From Dromaius novaehollandiae (taxonomy: Eukaryota > Chordata > Aves > Casuariiformes > Dromaiidae): a stretch of 64,000 nucleotides of DNA. The DNA lies in NCBI RefSeq assembly GCF_036370855.1, contig NC_088117.1, positions 2,170,001 to 2,234,000 on the forward strand. The letters are read 5' to 3'. The position numbers were made by a program, and so were the translations under genes. Below, piece after piece: positions 14,001-27,695 of this stretch; within the stretch, counting starts at the first letter, position 1, and each line of letters starts with the position of its first letter. A model generated the notes under the pieces. That model saw nothing but the letters and a program-made list of their open reading frames with translations. It was not told the origin of the DNA and did no database searches.

Positions 14001-15401
14001 GCTAACATGTTTTAGGATAATCTGAATCATGCCTTAGAAACATCTCTGCACTGACTACATAGCTCCCCATGTTACTAGCTCCACAGTGTACAGAGCCACA
14101 GCAGATGTCTACGTTCAGTCCCATTGAGAGACCCAAAGGTGGGATTCTTCTCACCTCACTTCAGCCAAAAAACCTCAGCTCATCACTGGTCTCACCCTAC
14201 CTATATAATGGAAAAACAAATAGGTATTCCTCCCATTACGAGTTGAGTAGGATGAACCACCATCTGGATGTGTCCGCCCCTCTCCATTAAGCATTTAACT
14301 AGACAAGGCATCTAGCTTATAGGCTGCTGAAGGTCAGAGAGGGGAATACAACAGCTAGAATCTTGCTGTTACCTACAACATTTTGAAGGCTGGTGCTCTA
14401 AGCTTTCAATGAACTCCACACAAATAAGTCCTACGCACTTTCAGAGCTCTACTGAACTCACTGGAGTAGCCCCTAAGCACTGCATTTCTTCTGGACTGGA
14501 ACCCAATAGGATCATTTAAAAAAAACACCTAGAAAAAGACTTAGCAAAGAGAAAAGGGAAAAAAAATGTAGAATGCTAATAATGAAAAATATGCAGAGAG
14601 TCTAGTGAGGTGCCCAACTAGTTTTTTCAAGGTATAAGTTGTTTCATTCTAAAAAAATATGGAATTATAAACAGGGTTTACAGAACCCCAACAACAGAAC
14701 TGTAAGAAACTTCTCATTTGTAATTGTTTGTGGTTTTACAAACTTTATCCAGGAGGATATTTCCTTGATGGAAATTCCAGATTGAACTATTTCAGCAAGA
14801 CTCATTCATCAGCATTTCCTCCATTTCTGAAATGTTTTCCACACCAGGAAGTATTTTTTGCCATTCTCATTAATGTGCTCCTAAATTACACTAAGTTGAG
14901 ACCCACAGAAAAACCATCATTTGTAAATGTTCAGTAAAGAACGGCTAGAAGGTCAAATTCGCATTTCTTAAAGATTCCTCCTAAACATAGCTCGCTCCAG
15001 CCCAGGGCTATGAGCAAACTCCCTTCCAATTACAATTCTGGGAACTTGCAAACCAGGCTATGATCAAGCACTGGAACAGAGAAGAAAAAGATGAACTGGA
15101 GGCAGGAGGCAACAACGCAACAAGCTGGCAAGGAAACTCAGTCAGTGGGGATTGCTGAAATTGCTTCTTGCTCAAAGCTACAACTTGAGTAAAAAAAAGT
15201 TTTGAAATTAAGGTATGATTGAGTCTGCAAAAGACAAAGTAGGCATGACTGCCAGCACACAGAGACAGGAATAAAACCACAAACCGATCCTGACAAATTG
15301 GAGAAGTCAGGAAGAGGGGTGGGGTGGCAGTGTAATCCAGTAAGGACTTCAACTTAGCATCAGAATTCCCCATTAGATACACCAATAGACAAAAAGCTAA
15401 T

Positions 15402-15412
15402 GGGGGGGGGGG
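15402..15412. repeat. G11 homopolymer
   Basis: A run of 11 G in otherwise AT-rich DNA. Runs like this are prone to length errors. Confidence 0.9.
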
Positions 15413-18249
15413 TCACTCTCAGAGGGATGCTGTGTTTCTGCAAGAATGCCATTTTTAAATGATCATAAGATAGTAAAGAAAGTCTGTATACAAAGACTAA
15501 ATACCAACAGAAGTGGATCATGTTATGCAAGAGAGGAAACTGTATTGTTCTTGTAATCATTTCCAGTCTTAACACTCCTACCTCTCTTAAAAGCCAATAT
15601 TTTTCAAGCCCACCAGAAGCAATACTTTCTTCCAAGGTGCTTTCCAAGACAATTTTTCAATTTCCGCTGTTTTCCTGAAGGCATATCAGAGACACATGGG
15701 TATGTATTAGTATGTTAAACACTGTAGATAAGACATTTCTGTCATGGTTTTTCTATAAAAAGATTTACACAGTTGAGCAAAGAGAAGTCTGAGAAATTAC
15801 AGCAAAAAACATGCATCTAATTAATAAACACAAGAAAAAAGCTGGAACCTCTTTTGCAACCTCAGCTATTGCCGTCACAAGAGAGTAACTACTGCAAAGG
15901 AGATTTCCTCCATCCAAGTCCTACAGCGTATGCCAAAATGCCTAAAACTCAGGATTAGGTATTGAGCATGGAATGATGGTTGGAAGGAAATGCAGCAGCT
16001 ATCACTATGTATAGCTGTACTCTTATAAAGCATGCTTATAAAGATCGAACGTAGACCAGGGCAGTGAACCTAAATCCTTGTTCCTTCTGCCACCCTACTC
16101 TGGTTATTGGGTAACAGGAGTTCAGTTTCCAGGTGTAAGACAACCTCAGCCAAGGGATGGCAAGTCACACTTCATCCAACTTTCTCTCCCTTTCCCATGG
16201 AGCAGCACCTGTACCAGAAACTCTTCCACAGAACCTGAACTTGCTTCCTGCAGCCCTGGCACAAAAGCACAGTCATTTCAGCCAATGTTCTCATTCTGTT
16301 ACTAATGAGCTGTGCTTTAGTATTTCCTTTGTGGAGACTCTTCCAAGCCACCCAGATTCCCTTCCTTCTAAGCATATCTAAATCTGTCAAGTATTCTGTG
16401 TGGCTAGTTCCCCTCAAATGGAATTGTAAAAATAATATGCTCCAAAGCTAACTTGAACTTTCAACCAAATTCTCATTTTGAGGATTGTATTTACGGATTC
16501 ACTCTTTGAATCCAACCTAGACAAAGTCACACATGATCTTGAAATACTACTGGGGGTGATCAGACTTCACCAAAAAGCATGACCAACACTTACAGCATCC
16601 CCTGTGCTTCAATGCCATGAAGTCTTGTCTCCATTCTGGCTTTCTGTAAGCATACTTCTCATAGCTACATGAAGGAGACACTGGCCAATTTTAACCGGGA
16701 ACAACCAACAGGCTCCTAGGGCAGCACCAGTTTCATCCCACACCCTCCAGGAGTCTAGGACTGATTTGCTTCTGTTCATAAAAGCTACAGTCTTTGCCCT
16801 GCTATTGGGCTCCTCAAACCTCACCCTGCTATTCCTATTCCATTCACTTCCAGTGGTGACAGAAAAGCTGGGAATTAAAAAACAGACAAAGTTAAAGCAA
16901 CCACCACAGTTTTAACTTCTGTAAACATGTTTTCAAGCAGAATAAAAAGCAATAACATTCTCCATGTCAGGACTCCCATGAACCATTTATCACTGCAGAC
17001 AAGAGTTAAACTCCACAGGCAGCTAAAAGTGGAGATAGTTTTGTTGAAGAAGGGCTAGGAAGCAGGAAAGAGTGGTCACCTCTGTCTTCTGAATTAACCC
17101 ATGTCTCCCCAGCTGCTTCTGTTCAGCAGATGTAACTATCTCCTTTATGCTCTTCCTGACTATGAAAGGCTACATTATTAGAAAAGTCTGGTCAGACTGT
17201 CAGAACTTAAACCAAATCTCAAGATATGTTCAGCCATAATTCTGAAGGTTCTGCAAAACGTATTCCCACTGTCTACAGATCAACCTAACTTATTTTCAAG
17301 CACAAGGGAGGAAAGTGATTACCCCTTGTTCCCCATCTTCCTGCATCTTGCAGACTGCAAATGCACTTAACTATTTGACTTACACAGTTTAACTAAATTA
17401 ATACAGCACATCTCCTCAAACCTGGCCTCTCAGCTTACAGTGTGAAATAAAAAACCCTACAAAAGCATACCATCTGTGCAAGACAGTAGAGGAAACTGAG
17501 TTTACACAGATGGGACATATCACACACTCCCTTATGTCTCTATCAACACACCAACTTTGCAAATCTACCCTAAATAAAAACAAAATTGACAACACATTAT
17601 GTTTGAGGCCAGCAGGGCTGCATACGCCTAACATGTACTTGGCAGAGCCTGGATTGTTCTCTGCACTTTTAACAAAATACTCGCTTATAAATGGAAAACT
17701 TGCTAACGTTCAAGTATTCTGCTGTGTTCAAATGTCAGAAGGATTGTATTCAGCTAAGTCTCCTGGAGGGATCAACTAATTGGCCATCAAATTAACAGAG
17801 ATGAAGCCATAGGTTGCTTAAAACCTAGCAAGACATGACAGCCTTCTTATGAGCCACAGTAGGGACAAACAAATCTGGTATATTTTACAGTTACATTAAC
17901 TACTTTTGTGTGTCAGTAAAGAAAAATTTAAAGACATTAGTTTTTACATTAGGTGAACAATAGAGCTGAGCACATATGGAAATGCTTACCAAGCAGTTCC
18001 ATTTTCTGTCCAAGCAGTCTGTAGACAAATACAATAAACAAATACAGTAAGTTATGTACACAGCAACTCAACGTACTACACAAAAATAACCAAAGAAGTT
18101 CCATATTTTCCTTAAAAAACAAGCTTCATTTATTTTGTACAAGGAGTATCTGAGAATAGACAAATCATAGAAATAACTATCATAACAAGTATAGACATGG
18201 CAAAATACAATTAAGAAGAAAGTAAGGCACCAAAGAGGCGCTGTACCAG

Positions 18250-19760
18250 GTAAGATCATGCGTCCACCTATCCAGGATCCTGCCTTGAACAGTGGTCAGT
18301 AACTAATGCCTAAGGAAGAGAACCAGGCAACTATACTCCCCAGCGTATTTCCCCAGCCTGCAACAACTTGTACCTTAAGAATTTCACATGCTGGGTCTTC
18401 TGTCTTAACATTTAGTAGACTTCGTAGATTTTTCTTCCAAGAACGTGTTCAATTGCTTTCATGAAAACTCTTACTACCAGAGTCCTGTTTCAAATGCTTC
18501 CACATTCTATCCATCATGAAAAGCAGCATCTCCTTCTGTTTCTTTTGAACTTCCTAGTTCCATTTGATGTAACTACTTTTTGATAGGGGATGGAAGAGAA
18601 ATAGGGAATGATCGCTCATCTTTTCTTTCATTCAGCTCATTAACTACATTTACTGACACCTAGTTTTACCTGCTTTTTTATTTTCTGATCACACAGCACC
18701 ACAAAGTACTTCTGCTACTTTAGATTCAACTATCCCAAGTTATTGGGATAATACTTTGTTATTGCTTTATCTATCTCATTCCTCAGATCATCTGTGAAAG
18801 TATTAAACAGCACAGGTCTCAAAACTCCAGTGTGACTCTAATGGTAACCTGTTATGATAATGACTATACCCACAGTTTCTCATCTTTTAACCAGTCACTA
18901 GTTTACTAAAGAACACTCTTATCCCAAAAAACCTCGATTCCTCCTCAGGAGCCTGTGGCAAAGGATGCTGTCAAACTTTTTGAAAATCTGAGGATAGTAA
19001 CACATTGCATCATATCTGTATAGTATCTATATAATATCTATATAGTATGTATAGGATAGTGTATATATATAGTACAGTATCTATATAGTATATTGCAGGA
19101 TCCCAGTTAAGATGTTCAGTGAGCCTTTCAAGTCCTTGTAGATTTGTCAAGTGTAACTTCCCTTTACAAAATACACACCGACTCTTCTGTATTCATGTAA
19201 AATTTATCCATATGTCCGCTAATTCTAATCTATACTACTCTTTCAACTACACTGCATAGTACAAATCCAGATTTTCTACTCTGCAGCTCCTCCGATGCCC
19301 TTGGAACTTTCTCTAGCTGGCGTCATACTTGCCTGACCCATTCTCTAACACTGAGGTCTTCCATAAGAGGCTGAACACAGGGGTTAATTCAATAATTTCT
19401 CCATTGGACCTCTCCGTAATTCCTGGGCTCTAAATATCATCTGGCCCTTGCAGTCTGTTATACCTCACTACATTCTAGAAATTTTTACTAATAGCTCAGT
19501 TTAAGACCAGATCTGGTGCAGAGACCATGATGAACACAGATGCCATAAAACTCATCTGTTTCTGTCTGCTCCATCTTCCTTGAGTGATTCTTTCACACTT
19601 TAAGTCTGCAAGGGTTTTTACAAACTTCTGGACAAGTTTCTTATTTCCAACATAGCTAAAAAAAAGTGTTACTATTTATACCCTCTGAAAACTGTTCCTC
19701 CAAGTTTCTTGGCCAGCCTTACTGTGCTTTACATTTCACCTGCCAAAGTGTTTGTTCTTT
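18250..19760 (-). mobile_element. Long ancient CR1-like element, interrupted by an AT microsatellite
   Basis: It begins TATCCAGGATCCTGCCTTGA then ACAGTGGTCAGTAACTAATG, parallel to the copy at 10.6 kb. It continues through GAAAGTATTAAACAGCACAG and AGGATGCTGTCAAACTTTTT to the 19.7 kb region. Too diverged for exact limits. Confidence 0.4.
19014..19095. repeat. AT-rich microsatellite-like tract
   Basis: Repeated variants of TATAGTATCTATATA form an imperfect array inside the ancient repeat region. Confidence 0.75.
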
Positions 19761-22269
19761 TCCATCTTCTTCACTTGGTCATGACTTCAGCTTTTGGAAG
19801 AATGCCTTTTTAACTTTAAAAGCCTTTCTTTCCTGCTGCTTCATGTAATAGCTCATCCCTTTCACTGTCTGTCTCTCTTTCCTCTCTCCCCCTCACCTCC
19901 TCATCTCTATCCATCTCTCTCACTGCCACTCTTGCTCCTTACCTTTAATAGGGTGGGGAATTTGCTCTGCAATATGTTGTGGCTTATAGTCTTAATTTTT
20001 TTTAAAAAAAACTTTTTACCCTTCTTCCTGCTCCTTTCATTTTCTTTTTAACAAGCTTCCCGATTCTGATGTAGTTTACCCTTTTGGAATCACTTCAGTG
20101 AATTTTTGGCTTTGATTATTTCTGCAAGAATGTTTAAGTACACACTAGTGTTCACTGTTACAGAAGGGCCCACTACTAGTAAAATTTTGCACCAAGTTCT
20201 GCTCAATTCTCAGAGAGAGTGAGAAGTATCTTCCTTGCTTCGGATTCCCTGACCAGATGTTTTCCAAAACAGTCATTTATGATGCCCAAGGGGATTGGGG
20301 TTATTGGGGTGCCATTTTTTCCCCCACCGTTTCCTACTCTAGTGCTATAGGTTTCCTATCCACAAGCTCTTAATACAGTTAGGTTCCTGATTCAGCTTTT
20401 AGCTTTAAAAGCCACTGCATTATTCCCCCACTGGTTTGAACCACTCTGCCTTTTCTATGTAGCCTATACATTGGTTTTAGGGTTTTCCAACAGATGTTTT
20501 CCTTCCATTAACTTTCTTACAGCCCTATTCAACAGTCTCAAAAAACCAACATCCTAGTCTATCCACCTTATTTCTTACGATTTTAGAGTCTGTGTGGACA
20601 TACATACGCATTTGGCCCAGTTTTCTACTTTTTCTCATGCCATGTCAGTGATGTTCCAAGGGGCAAAAATCTGTCCAACATATGATGAAAATTTTCAGTG
20701 ACAAAGTTTGCACGAAGTAAATATGTTGGCTCTAAGTTTTAGTGCTTTCTAAATCTCTTAGAAGAGAGACAACCCAAGAATAGTAATTTGTCATACAGAA
20801 CTACATTGAAGTCTGCAGGGAAAGACAGCCAATGAAATCACTTGAGCAAGGCTGCATCAACTGGACTGAATAAGTTATCTAGATATTGAAAAAGAGAAAA
20901 GCAATTATAGTTGTAAACTGCTGTTGGGTTTTGTTTCCTGACACCCAGAAACTGACCCTTGATAACCTGCCATTCTTAAACTGATAGTTCAACTTTTAGG
21001 TTTTTTTGGTTTTGTTTTATTAAATCAAGCTGAGTTCACTCAACTATCACTATTCATTCTACAGAAAGTGTGAAAGCTATAATTACTCAAGAAAGGTAGT
21101 TAGCATTTAGCTATTATCCGTCATCTAAGTACAGAACTGTTCTCATTCCTTCTTGCTAGGTCTTCCTTAATGAATACATAAGTATGCAGAAAAATTAATC
21201 CACAAGAAAGAAAAAGTTCTGCTCATCTCAAGATATTTTTAAAAACTGCTTTCTTTGGAACTTCAAGACCAAATGCATCACTGAGTGAAATATTTGCATT
21301 AAAACCTGGAAGGAAAGGAACAGATATAACCTTGCAAGTGATTTGCTTTCAAGACTCACTGCAAAATAACTATGACAGTTATTTAACCTTCACCCAAATC
21401 TTCCTCTTTTGGTCATGTTGATGCTGATCATCTCTGACACCCCAAAGCTGCAATGGCCCTTACTATAGTATAAAATGAGTGATTTAAAGAAATTGCTGAA
21501 CACTGGGAGCTGGACACATTACATAAAAAATTCTTAGATCAAAGGCTAAATCCTCACAGAAGGACGGACAAGAAAATTACCAAAAAACCCTAAAAGCATC
21601 TTAATTGGAGTGATGCTTTTAGTACTTGCTTTGGTTGAACACAGACTGGTTAAACATGACAGATGACCATACAGCAGGTTATATAATGGGATTTAGACAG
21701 CAATAAGTATATACTTCTTGCTAGTGTTTCTTCAGCTGACCCCTCCCCTCTGTTATCCTACCTGTTTCTGAAGCTGCTAACATTATAAAGACAAAGACCT
21801 CCCTATCATACTTACCACTTGCAAGAGCACAGAAAAAAGGCAAGTGATTTCAATTTCAAAAAAGGCAAGTTTTTCAATTATAACGTATTTCAAACCCTTA
21901 AGAAATACTGCATATTGCTATAGGTCACACCAAAGCAGCTACAGAACGTCAGTTATTCGTTATTCAGCATTGACTTACTACTGGGGGGGGGAAAAACAAA
22001 ACAACAAAAAAAAATCACACACACACTACAGGCCTTGCAGTTACAGATGTTTTATAGGGTTTCAGAGTACAATATCCAGCAATGAGAACAACGAAAGGCA
22101 AACTCCCAAGCAAGCCAAGCCACCACCTTCTGTGGCCTCTATTATGAGGCACAATCTCAAAGTAGTAATAGTAGTCCCAAGATAGTCATTTTGTCAAATC
22201 TGAGATATAACTGCATGTACAGGGTACAAACCACCACAGAACCACACCATGTGCTCAGCACAGACTTCT

Positions 22270-22667
22270 CTTGTTAAAAATTTAAGCTTTATTTGATGTT
22301 TAAAGCATTTGCATTTTTATTTACCAAGCCTACCAATATAACAACAAATACTAAAGGGGGTAAGCTAACATAAAAATAAGGTGATGCACACGGCACCCTG
22401 AGCGCAGGTTTAACAGGGAGGGAAAGTGTTTACACCATCTTCCAGATTCAGTCAAAAGAATTTTCAGTGTTAGGGACAATATGGCCCAAGGGAAGTGGTA
22501 ATGGGAGAGAAAAATTCTTTCACCTCTGGACTGAAATCCAAGTCAGGGTGGTAGTAGCCAAAAACCATTAGCCTCACATCTGCTAGCTGTTTGGTAACCC
22601 ATGTGAAGTGAGTTATATTCCTTAGTGTCCACATCACAGTCACATTAATTGGCACCATGTTGGCAAT
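22270..22667 (-). other. Candidate terminal exon with a 65-codon open frame and polyadenylation signal
   Basis: On the minus strand an acceptor CTCTCTGTTTAG ends at 22668. A frame beginning IANMVPINVTVMW then runs 65 codons to TAA at 22472-22470, and AATAAA follows at 22293-22288. The other two frames close within about ten codons. The open frame does not join in phase to the 29255-29322 exon. The peptide has two N-glycosylation-like triplets (NVT, NIT) but no family match that I recognise. A chance open frame is possible. Confidence 0.3.
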
Positions 22668-23529
22668 CTAAACAGAGAGGTTAAAGTCTGAACATACAGC
22701 AAGCATGAACTACAAGATTAGTCAACTTCAGTTTTCAGTACATATGTGATAAATTATACATGGTTAGTATATGTAACTCCATCTAATTGCCCCACCATCC
22801 TGTTTTGCCCTCAGGGAAAAAAAAAAACATAAATCCAAGCAAACCAGCAAGCTGTCAGCATGCCCTTGTCAAGCATACAGTTTCTGAATTAATAAGACAC
22901 ATGCTTAATTTCATTACTATTCAGAGTGCTTAAGCAATTGCTTATGTTTTAAGCAAAATGCTGTAAAGAGTATAAGCTAAAGTGTTTGAATAATAGGTAC
23001 CAACATCCACTCCAAAAGAAACACTTTAAATCTTTTTAACCTCAGGTTTTTGTTTTTATAACTCAAAAAAGCAACAGTCTCACTTGGAAAGCAACAACAA
23101 TAATCTCACAAATCCTAAACAAGCCTCTTTTCTCTTGGTCTTTCCTTCTGCAGCTCCCAACAAAAAAGTGCAAAGGAACAAAGCTGACCTAAGAGCAAGA
23201 CCCATTAGCTTTTAGAAACTATTTATTTTTTCTTAACTAAAGCACAATTCTTTTTTAAACTAAGGTGCAGCATAAAGCAATCATCTCACAATAAATAGCT
23301 GCCAAAAAAAATGGATTATTCAGATCATCTGAATATGGCAACATAAAAAATAGCCTAAACTATGAAGGAAGGAAATTCATCTTACAGTTTAGAAACTTTT
23401 CCTGATGTTTACACATCACTTCAGTTTAAAGAACTGCTTATGATGGGAACATGATGAAAGCTGTTGAGCATGAAAGATGACATAAATGAAGCCAAAAGAA
23501 GCATCTTAGCCAGAACTCTATCAGAATAC

Positions 23530-23660
23530 AGGAACAGATTAAGTCAGTTTGGGAGGGACTTCTGGAGGTCTCCAGCCCAATGCCCTGTTCAAAGCAAGGC
23601 CGACTACAAAGTTGGATATGGTTGTCCAAGAATGTTAGATAAAAGCACAACATAGTGCAA
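23530..23660 (-). mobile_element. Short CR1 3' fragment
   Basis: TTTGGGAGGGACTTCTGGAG followed by TCTCCAGCCCAATGCCCTGT and TTCAAAGCAAGGCCGACT matches the last ~100 bases of CR1, in the same antisense orientation as the copy at 32.5 kb. Confidence 0.65.
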
Positions 23661-26600
23661 TACTCCGCAAAATCTACAAATAAAGAAATTGTTCATACTA
23701 GTGGAATGCCCCTTTCATTTACTACTGCTCTGGGAAGATTCAAATTCTAAGATGTTTCCAAAAAAGTAATTGATGTGACAGCAGCCATTAAGAATAGCAG
23801 TCATCTGAAAAAGAAACAAATTCTATTTGAACATTATTATGAAGGTTTGGAGAACTTGACCTGGTAGAAAGGAGACTTAAGGACAGGACAGAGTCAGAGA
23901 GCTTAGGAAGTAAAATCCTCCCAAGTTCCATGTTTTATTTTATGTTGGAAAGGTACGCTCAGCCCTCCTAAGACAAACTCTGGCAGTGACAAAAGGCCGG
24001 GCTGCAGGAAAATAAACAAAAGCCCCAGTACGTCTGCATTCCACAGCCATGTTCAAAGGGTTGGGTTTTTCTTTTTATGCAAGAAAAATTTGCAGAGTTA
24101 ACATGCAGAGGACCTGATAGTATCTAACTTGTCTTAGAGATGAACAGTCTGCTTCTTTTAGCACAGGCTCTAACCGTCCCCTGGCTTAATGGTCCTGACA
24201 ATCCCTGACCAGTTTTTCTGCTAAAGGATGCCTGCCAGTTCCTAAAGTCTGCACACGCACTGCCAAAGATTGTGCGTTCTTCCAAGAGCTTTCCACCAAG
24301 GGACCTGCCTGGTATGGCAAGACCATTTCTTCTGCTGCCAGGCCTGCCATCTGGTTCAGGCAGCAACTTTTTCCTACCGCTGACTGCCAAGCTTTTAAGG
24401 TAGATCTTTTCTTATTCTATTCCATAACCTTTACATGTAGGATAAAATCATGCCGCATTTTTTAAAATGCCAGACAAATTTCTTCTGGCTGAAAACACAG
24501 TATTATTTTCTTCTTTTCACATCACTGTAAATAAATATATTGACACTTGAGGTAAGATCTGCTGTGCTGACATGAGAAGGAGAACTAAGGGAGACGCTGA
24601 CAGCTGCCAGCAGTCCAACACAAACTGGAACTAGCACCAAAGAGACAGATATTAGAAGTGTTTTGCCTTTGACTGCACGCAGCCCACCAGGCTGCCAGCA
24701 GAGGATGGACAGATGTACGCCTTCAGAAGTGATTCGTGACGCTACAGGGATTAGTTGGGTGAAAAGTGCCAGGTAAAGGTTATAATCGAATGATTTAAGT
24801 GAACTGCTTTATCGAACAGCTCTAACATTCATTTATGAACCCTCATGCAGATATCAAGTGAGCCTTGCTACTCAAATGTTTTCTTGCAAAACAAGCATAA
24901 CAGTGATGCCAAATTCATCAGTTTCCTGAGAAAAATTCTCCTCCATCTGGAAAACAGGAGAGGTCCAAGAAAGAACTCCTTCTCTGCAGGAGAGGAAGGT
25001 AGGCAGGAAGGAAACGTGAATTACATACACCTCTGGAAAAGTCCCCCTTTAAAAAAAGGAAGGAAATTGGCATTAATTAAAAAGAATACGTTGAGCATCA
25101 CTGCACAAGCTGGGAAGAAAACCTAGGAAATCCTAGCTAAAGATAATGCTGCCTCCTCCTGTAACTGTTGGGCTTTCCACAGTCATTAGGAAGGGGAGAG
25201 GCAAAAGGGCCATTTTTCACTCTTATTTACACCACCACTTTGAAGTTACCTGCACAGAGTCACTGTTTGATGGCCACCTCTGTATGTCATCCTACACTCT
25301 TTCGTAATAGGGCTATTAAATAACATGTTTTTGCCTTTTTTTTTTAAGGATAGCTCATAACCAGAGACAAAGGCTCTGTTGATACAACATGTGGATTAAA
25401 TCTAAAAGGAGAAAGAAAGCTGTTCTATTACACTGACAGTTCTGCACAGAGGGCTTATATCTAAATTGGTATAATAAATCAATAGAAAAGATTTCTGTTT
25501 GGCTGAACCAACCATTATTTAGGCACAGAACAAGAACATTTTAAAATTGCTCTAGATACTGTACATAAAAGGGTCTCTTTGGTTTTGTTCTTTTTTGTTT
25601 TCTCTTTTTTTAAGTATATGCCCAAAGTTTTGCATTTGCTTTGCTTAAAAACATTTACTTTTTGGCACTTAAATCTACTCCGAGTCAGCCAGCCAGAACC
25701 GCTGGGCTCTTAGCTAAGCCGCTCCTACCGAAAAGAGTTGCTTACTCCATCTGCATTATTGCATTAGGCAGAGGACTGGCCTAAACTTACGCTTTCCCCT
25801 ATCATGTTCCTTGTCTGTGTTTTTACAAGTGCATGTTCTATTCCTTTCCCTAACTTCTACTAGTAGAGGCTTTTTTCACACTTACTGAAGCAGAAAGCAC
25901 TCTTCAGTCACTGCTACCCACCAGACAGCAACTTGGCCTGCAATGTCCGAGACCAACGGAAAAGCCTGTCACATTAGAATCTCAATCCTGAGGCAGGCTA
26001 ACAACAGAGAGGTGCTCAAGAAACTACAACCACAACTGTATCCCCAAAATACTGCCAAGAAATATGCATTTGCTCTCCAGATCCCAAAAGGACAGGCTGT
26101 TGCTGATACACATTAAAAAACAAGGACTTGGCAGAACATTTGAAGCACAACACTGATAACTATAAATGGGACCAAGAACTGCAGCAGTCTTTTTTAATAA
26201 AAATAAGATGGTACCTGGAACTGATTACAGATGACACTAGCATCCATTAATGACATTTAATACATCATGCCATGAAGATGGCATTGGCTAACCAATGTGA
26301 ACAAGTCACCACACTACTCCAAAAAGTCTTCAAAGAGCGCTGAAAACCAAAATGTAAATTGTCAAAAAAAAAAAAAAACTTTCCGTTCCATAGAAATGTT
26401 CTGTGAGAAAATATTTGTAGGAGATGCTACTCAACACTGGAAAAAAGTATTGCATAAAAGCTTGCTGGAGCTCCTTATCAGCACTTTCTGTAGATGTCAT
26501 TTGCTGCAAGTTTATTATTTTTTAGAACACCCAAACATCAAGCGTGGTAAAACACATGATAGGGCATCAACATATGGGTTGAGTATAACACCGAGGGCGG

Positions 26601-26742
26601 TAAAGATTTTAGCTGAACCTTCTGTCATTAAAAAGTCACTCCTAATATCACTTGCAGAAATCACAAGGGATGAGCTCTTCAAAAACCAATAAAAATATAA
26701 CCTCTAGCCCCACAGATGAAAATGCTTTACACGTGCTGGGTT

Positions 26743-26755
26743 CCCCCCCCCCCCC
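26743..26755. repeat. C13 homopolymer
   Basis: A run of 13 C in AT-rich DNA with no gene context. Its length may be uncertain in the assembly. Confidence 0.9.
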
Positions 26756-27559
26756 ACCAAGAAATTCCTTATTTATTCCATTTCACCTTAAATTCCATTT
26801 GCCAGTAAGGCAAATAAAGCTTTTCTCAGAAACAAGTGCTGATGCAGTTACTCAGACACTATCGCTGACCAACCTGCCTTGCATTCTGCCGTAGCTCAAG
26901 CTCACTGAAACAATCCAGGGGAGTCACACAACAGCCCTCGGATCAGGTCTGGTCTGCTGACTACATCTGGACTTCACCCCAAAGAAGCTAGTCTCTCTCA
27001 CATCCCTACTTAATACCTCTTTTCTCACCTTTAAAAAGCACATGAGCACCCCTGACAAGTGGCTACACAGAAATCACCTACTAGTAGAAATGCTAAAACA
27101 GAAATGGGAATTGAAAGGCTAAGCAAAGCAATATACTGAAACTGAGATTTATGCTACATAGGCACAGTTCCAGCACAGGAGACATGCGCTTCGGTTTAGC
27201 CAAGCCTATCCAGTGTGGATATGATTCAGTGCTAATTGCTCAGAGAAATGTGTCAAGTTACACCAGTTTGGTATGCTTTTTTAAAGGCAAAACAAGGTAT
27301 GTTTGAGTTAAAATTATGTTTACAGACCATCTGATTCCTGTATATAAAGAATGCTTCTGTAGACAAAAAACAAATATCAAGAAAATTCAAAACTAATGCA
27401 AATGATCTGGCTGTATCATCTTGCCCAAATAAAAAAAGCACCAAAGAAGCTGGGCAATAAACATGGTCTTAAATACGACTCCTCTGACTCCTGTTTTGTT
27501 CAATATATTTAATTAAATTTCACAAATTCTAAAACATTTCAGATTTCAAATTGCACTTA

Positions 27560-27695
27560 CATACATAGCCTAATTCTCCCAAGGTAAAAATGATTATCTT
27601 CTTTATTTCACAAAGAGAGTGAAAGAACACACAATAAGCAATTTATCAAATACACAGAAGGAACTTCTGAAGGGCTGGAATTGAAGTCTTCTGAA
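27560..27695 (-). repeat. MIR-like SINE fragment
   Basis: ATGATTATCTTCTTTATTTC, ACAAAGAGAGTGAAAGAACA and GGGCTGGAATTGAAGTCTTC parallel the antisense MIR core with divergence. Confidence 0.45.

Larger units (their letters stand above)
1..22265. other. AT-rich, gene-poor DNA with scattered old repeats
   Basis: No coding exon of a recognised family is seen on either strand. Open frames here are short, overlap on both strands and lack splice or protein support. Identifiable contents are the CR1-like, MIR-like and simple-repeat entries listed separately. If the minus-strand neighbour is EXD3, this may be intron or downstream sequence of that gene. Confidence 0.5.
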
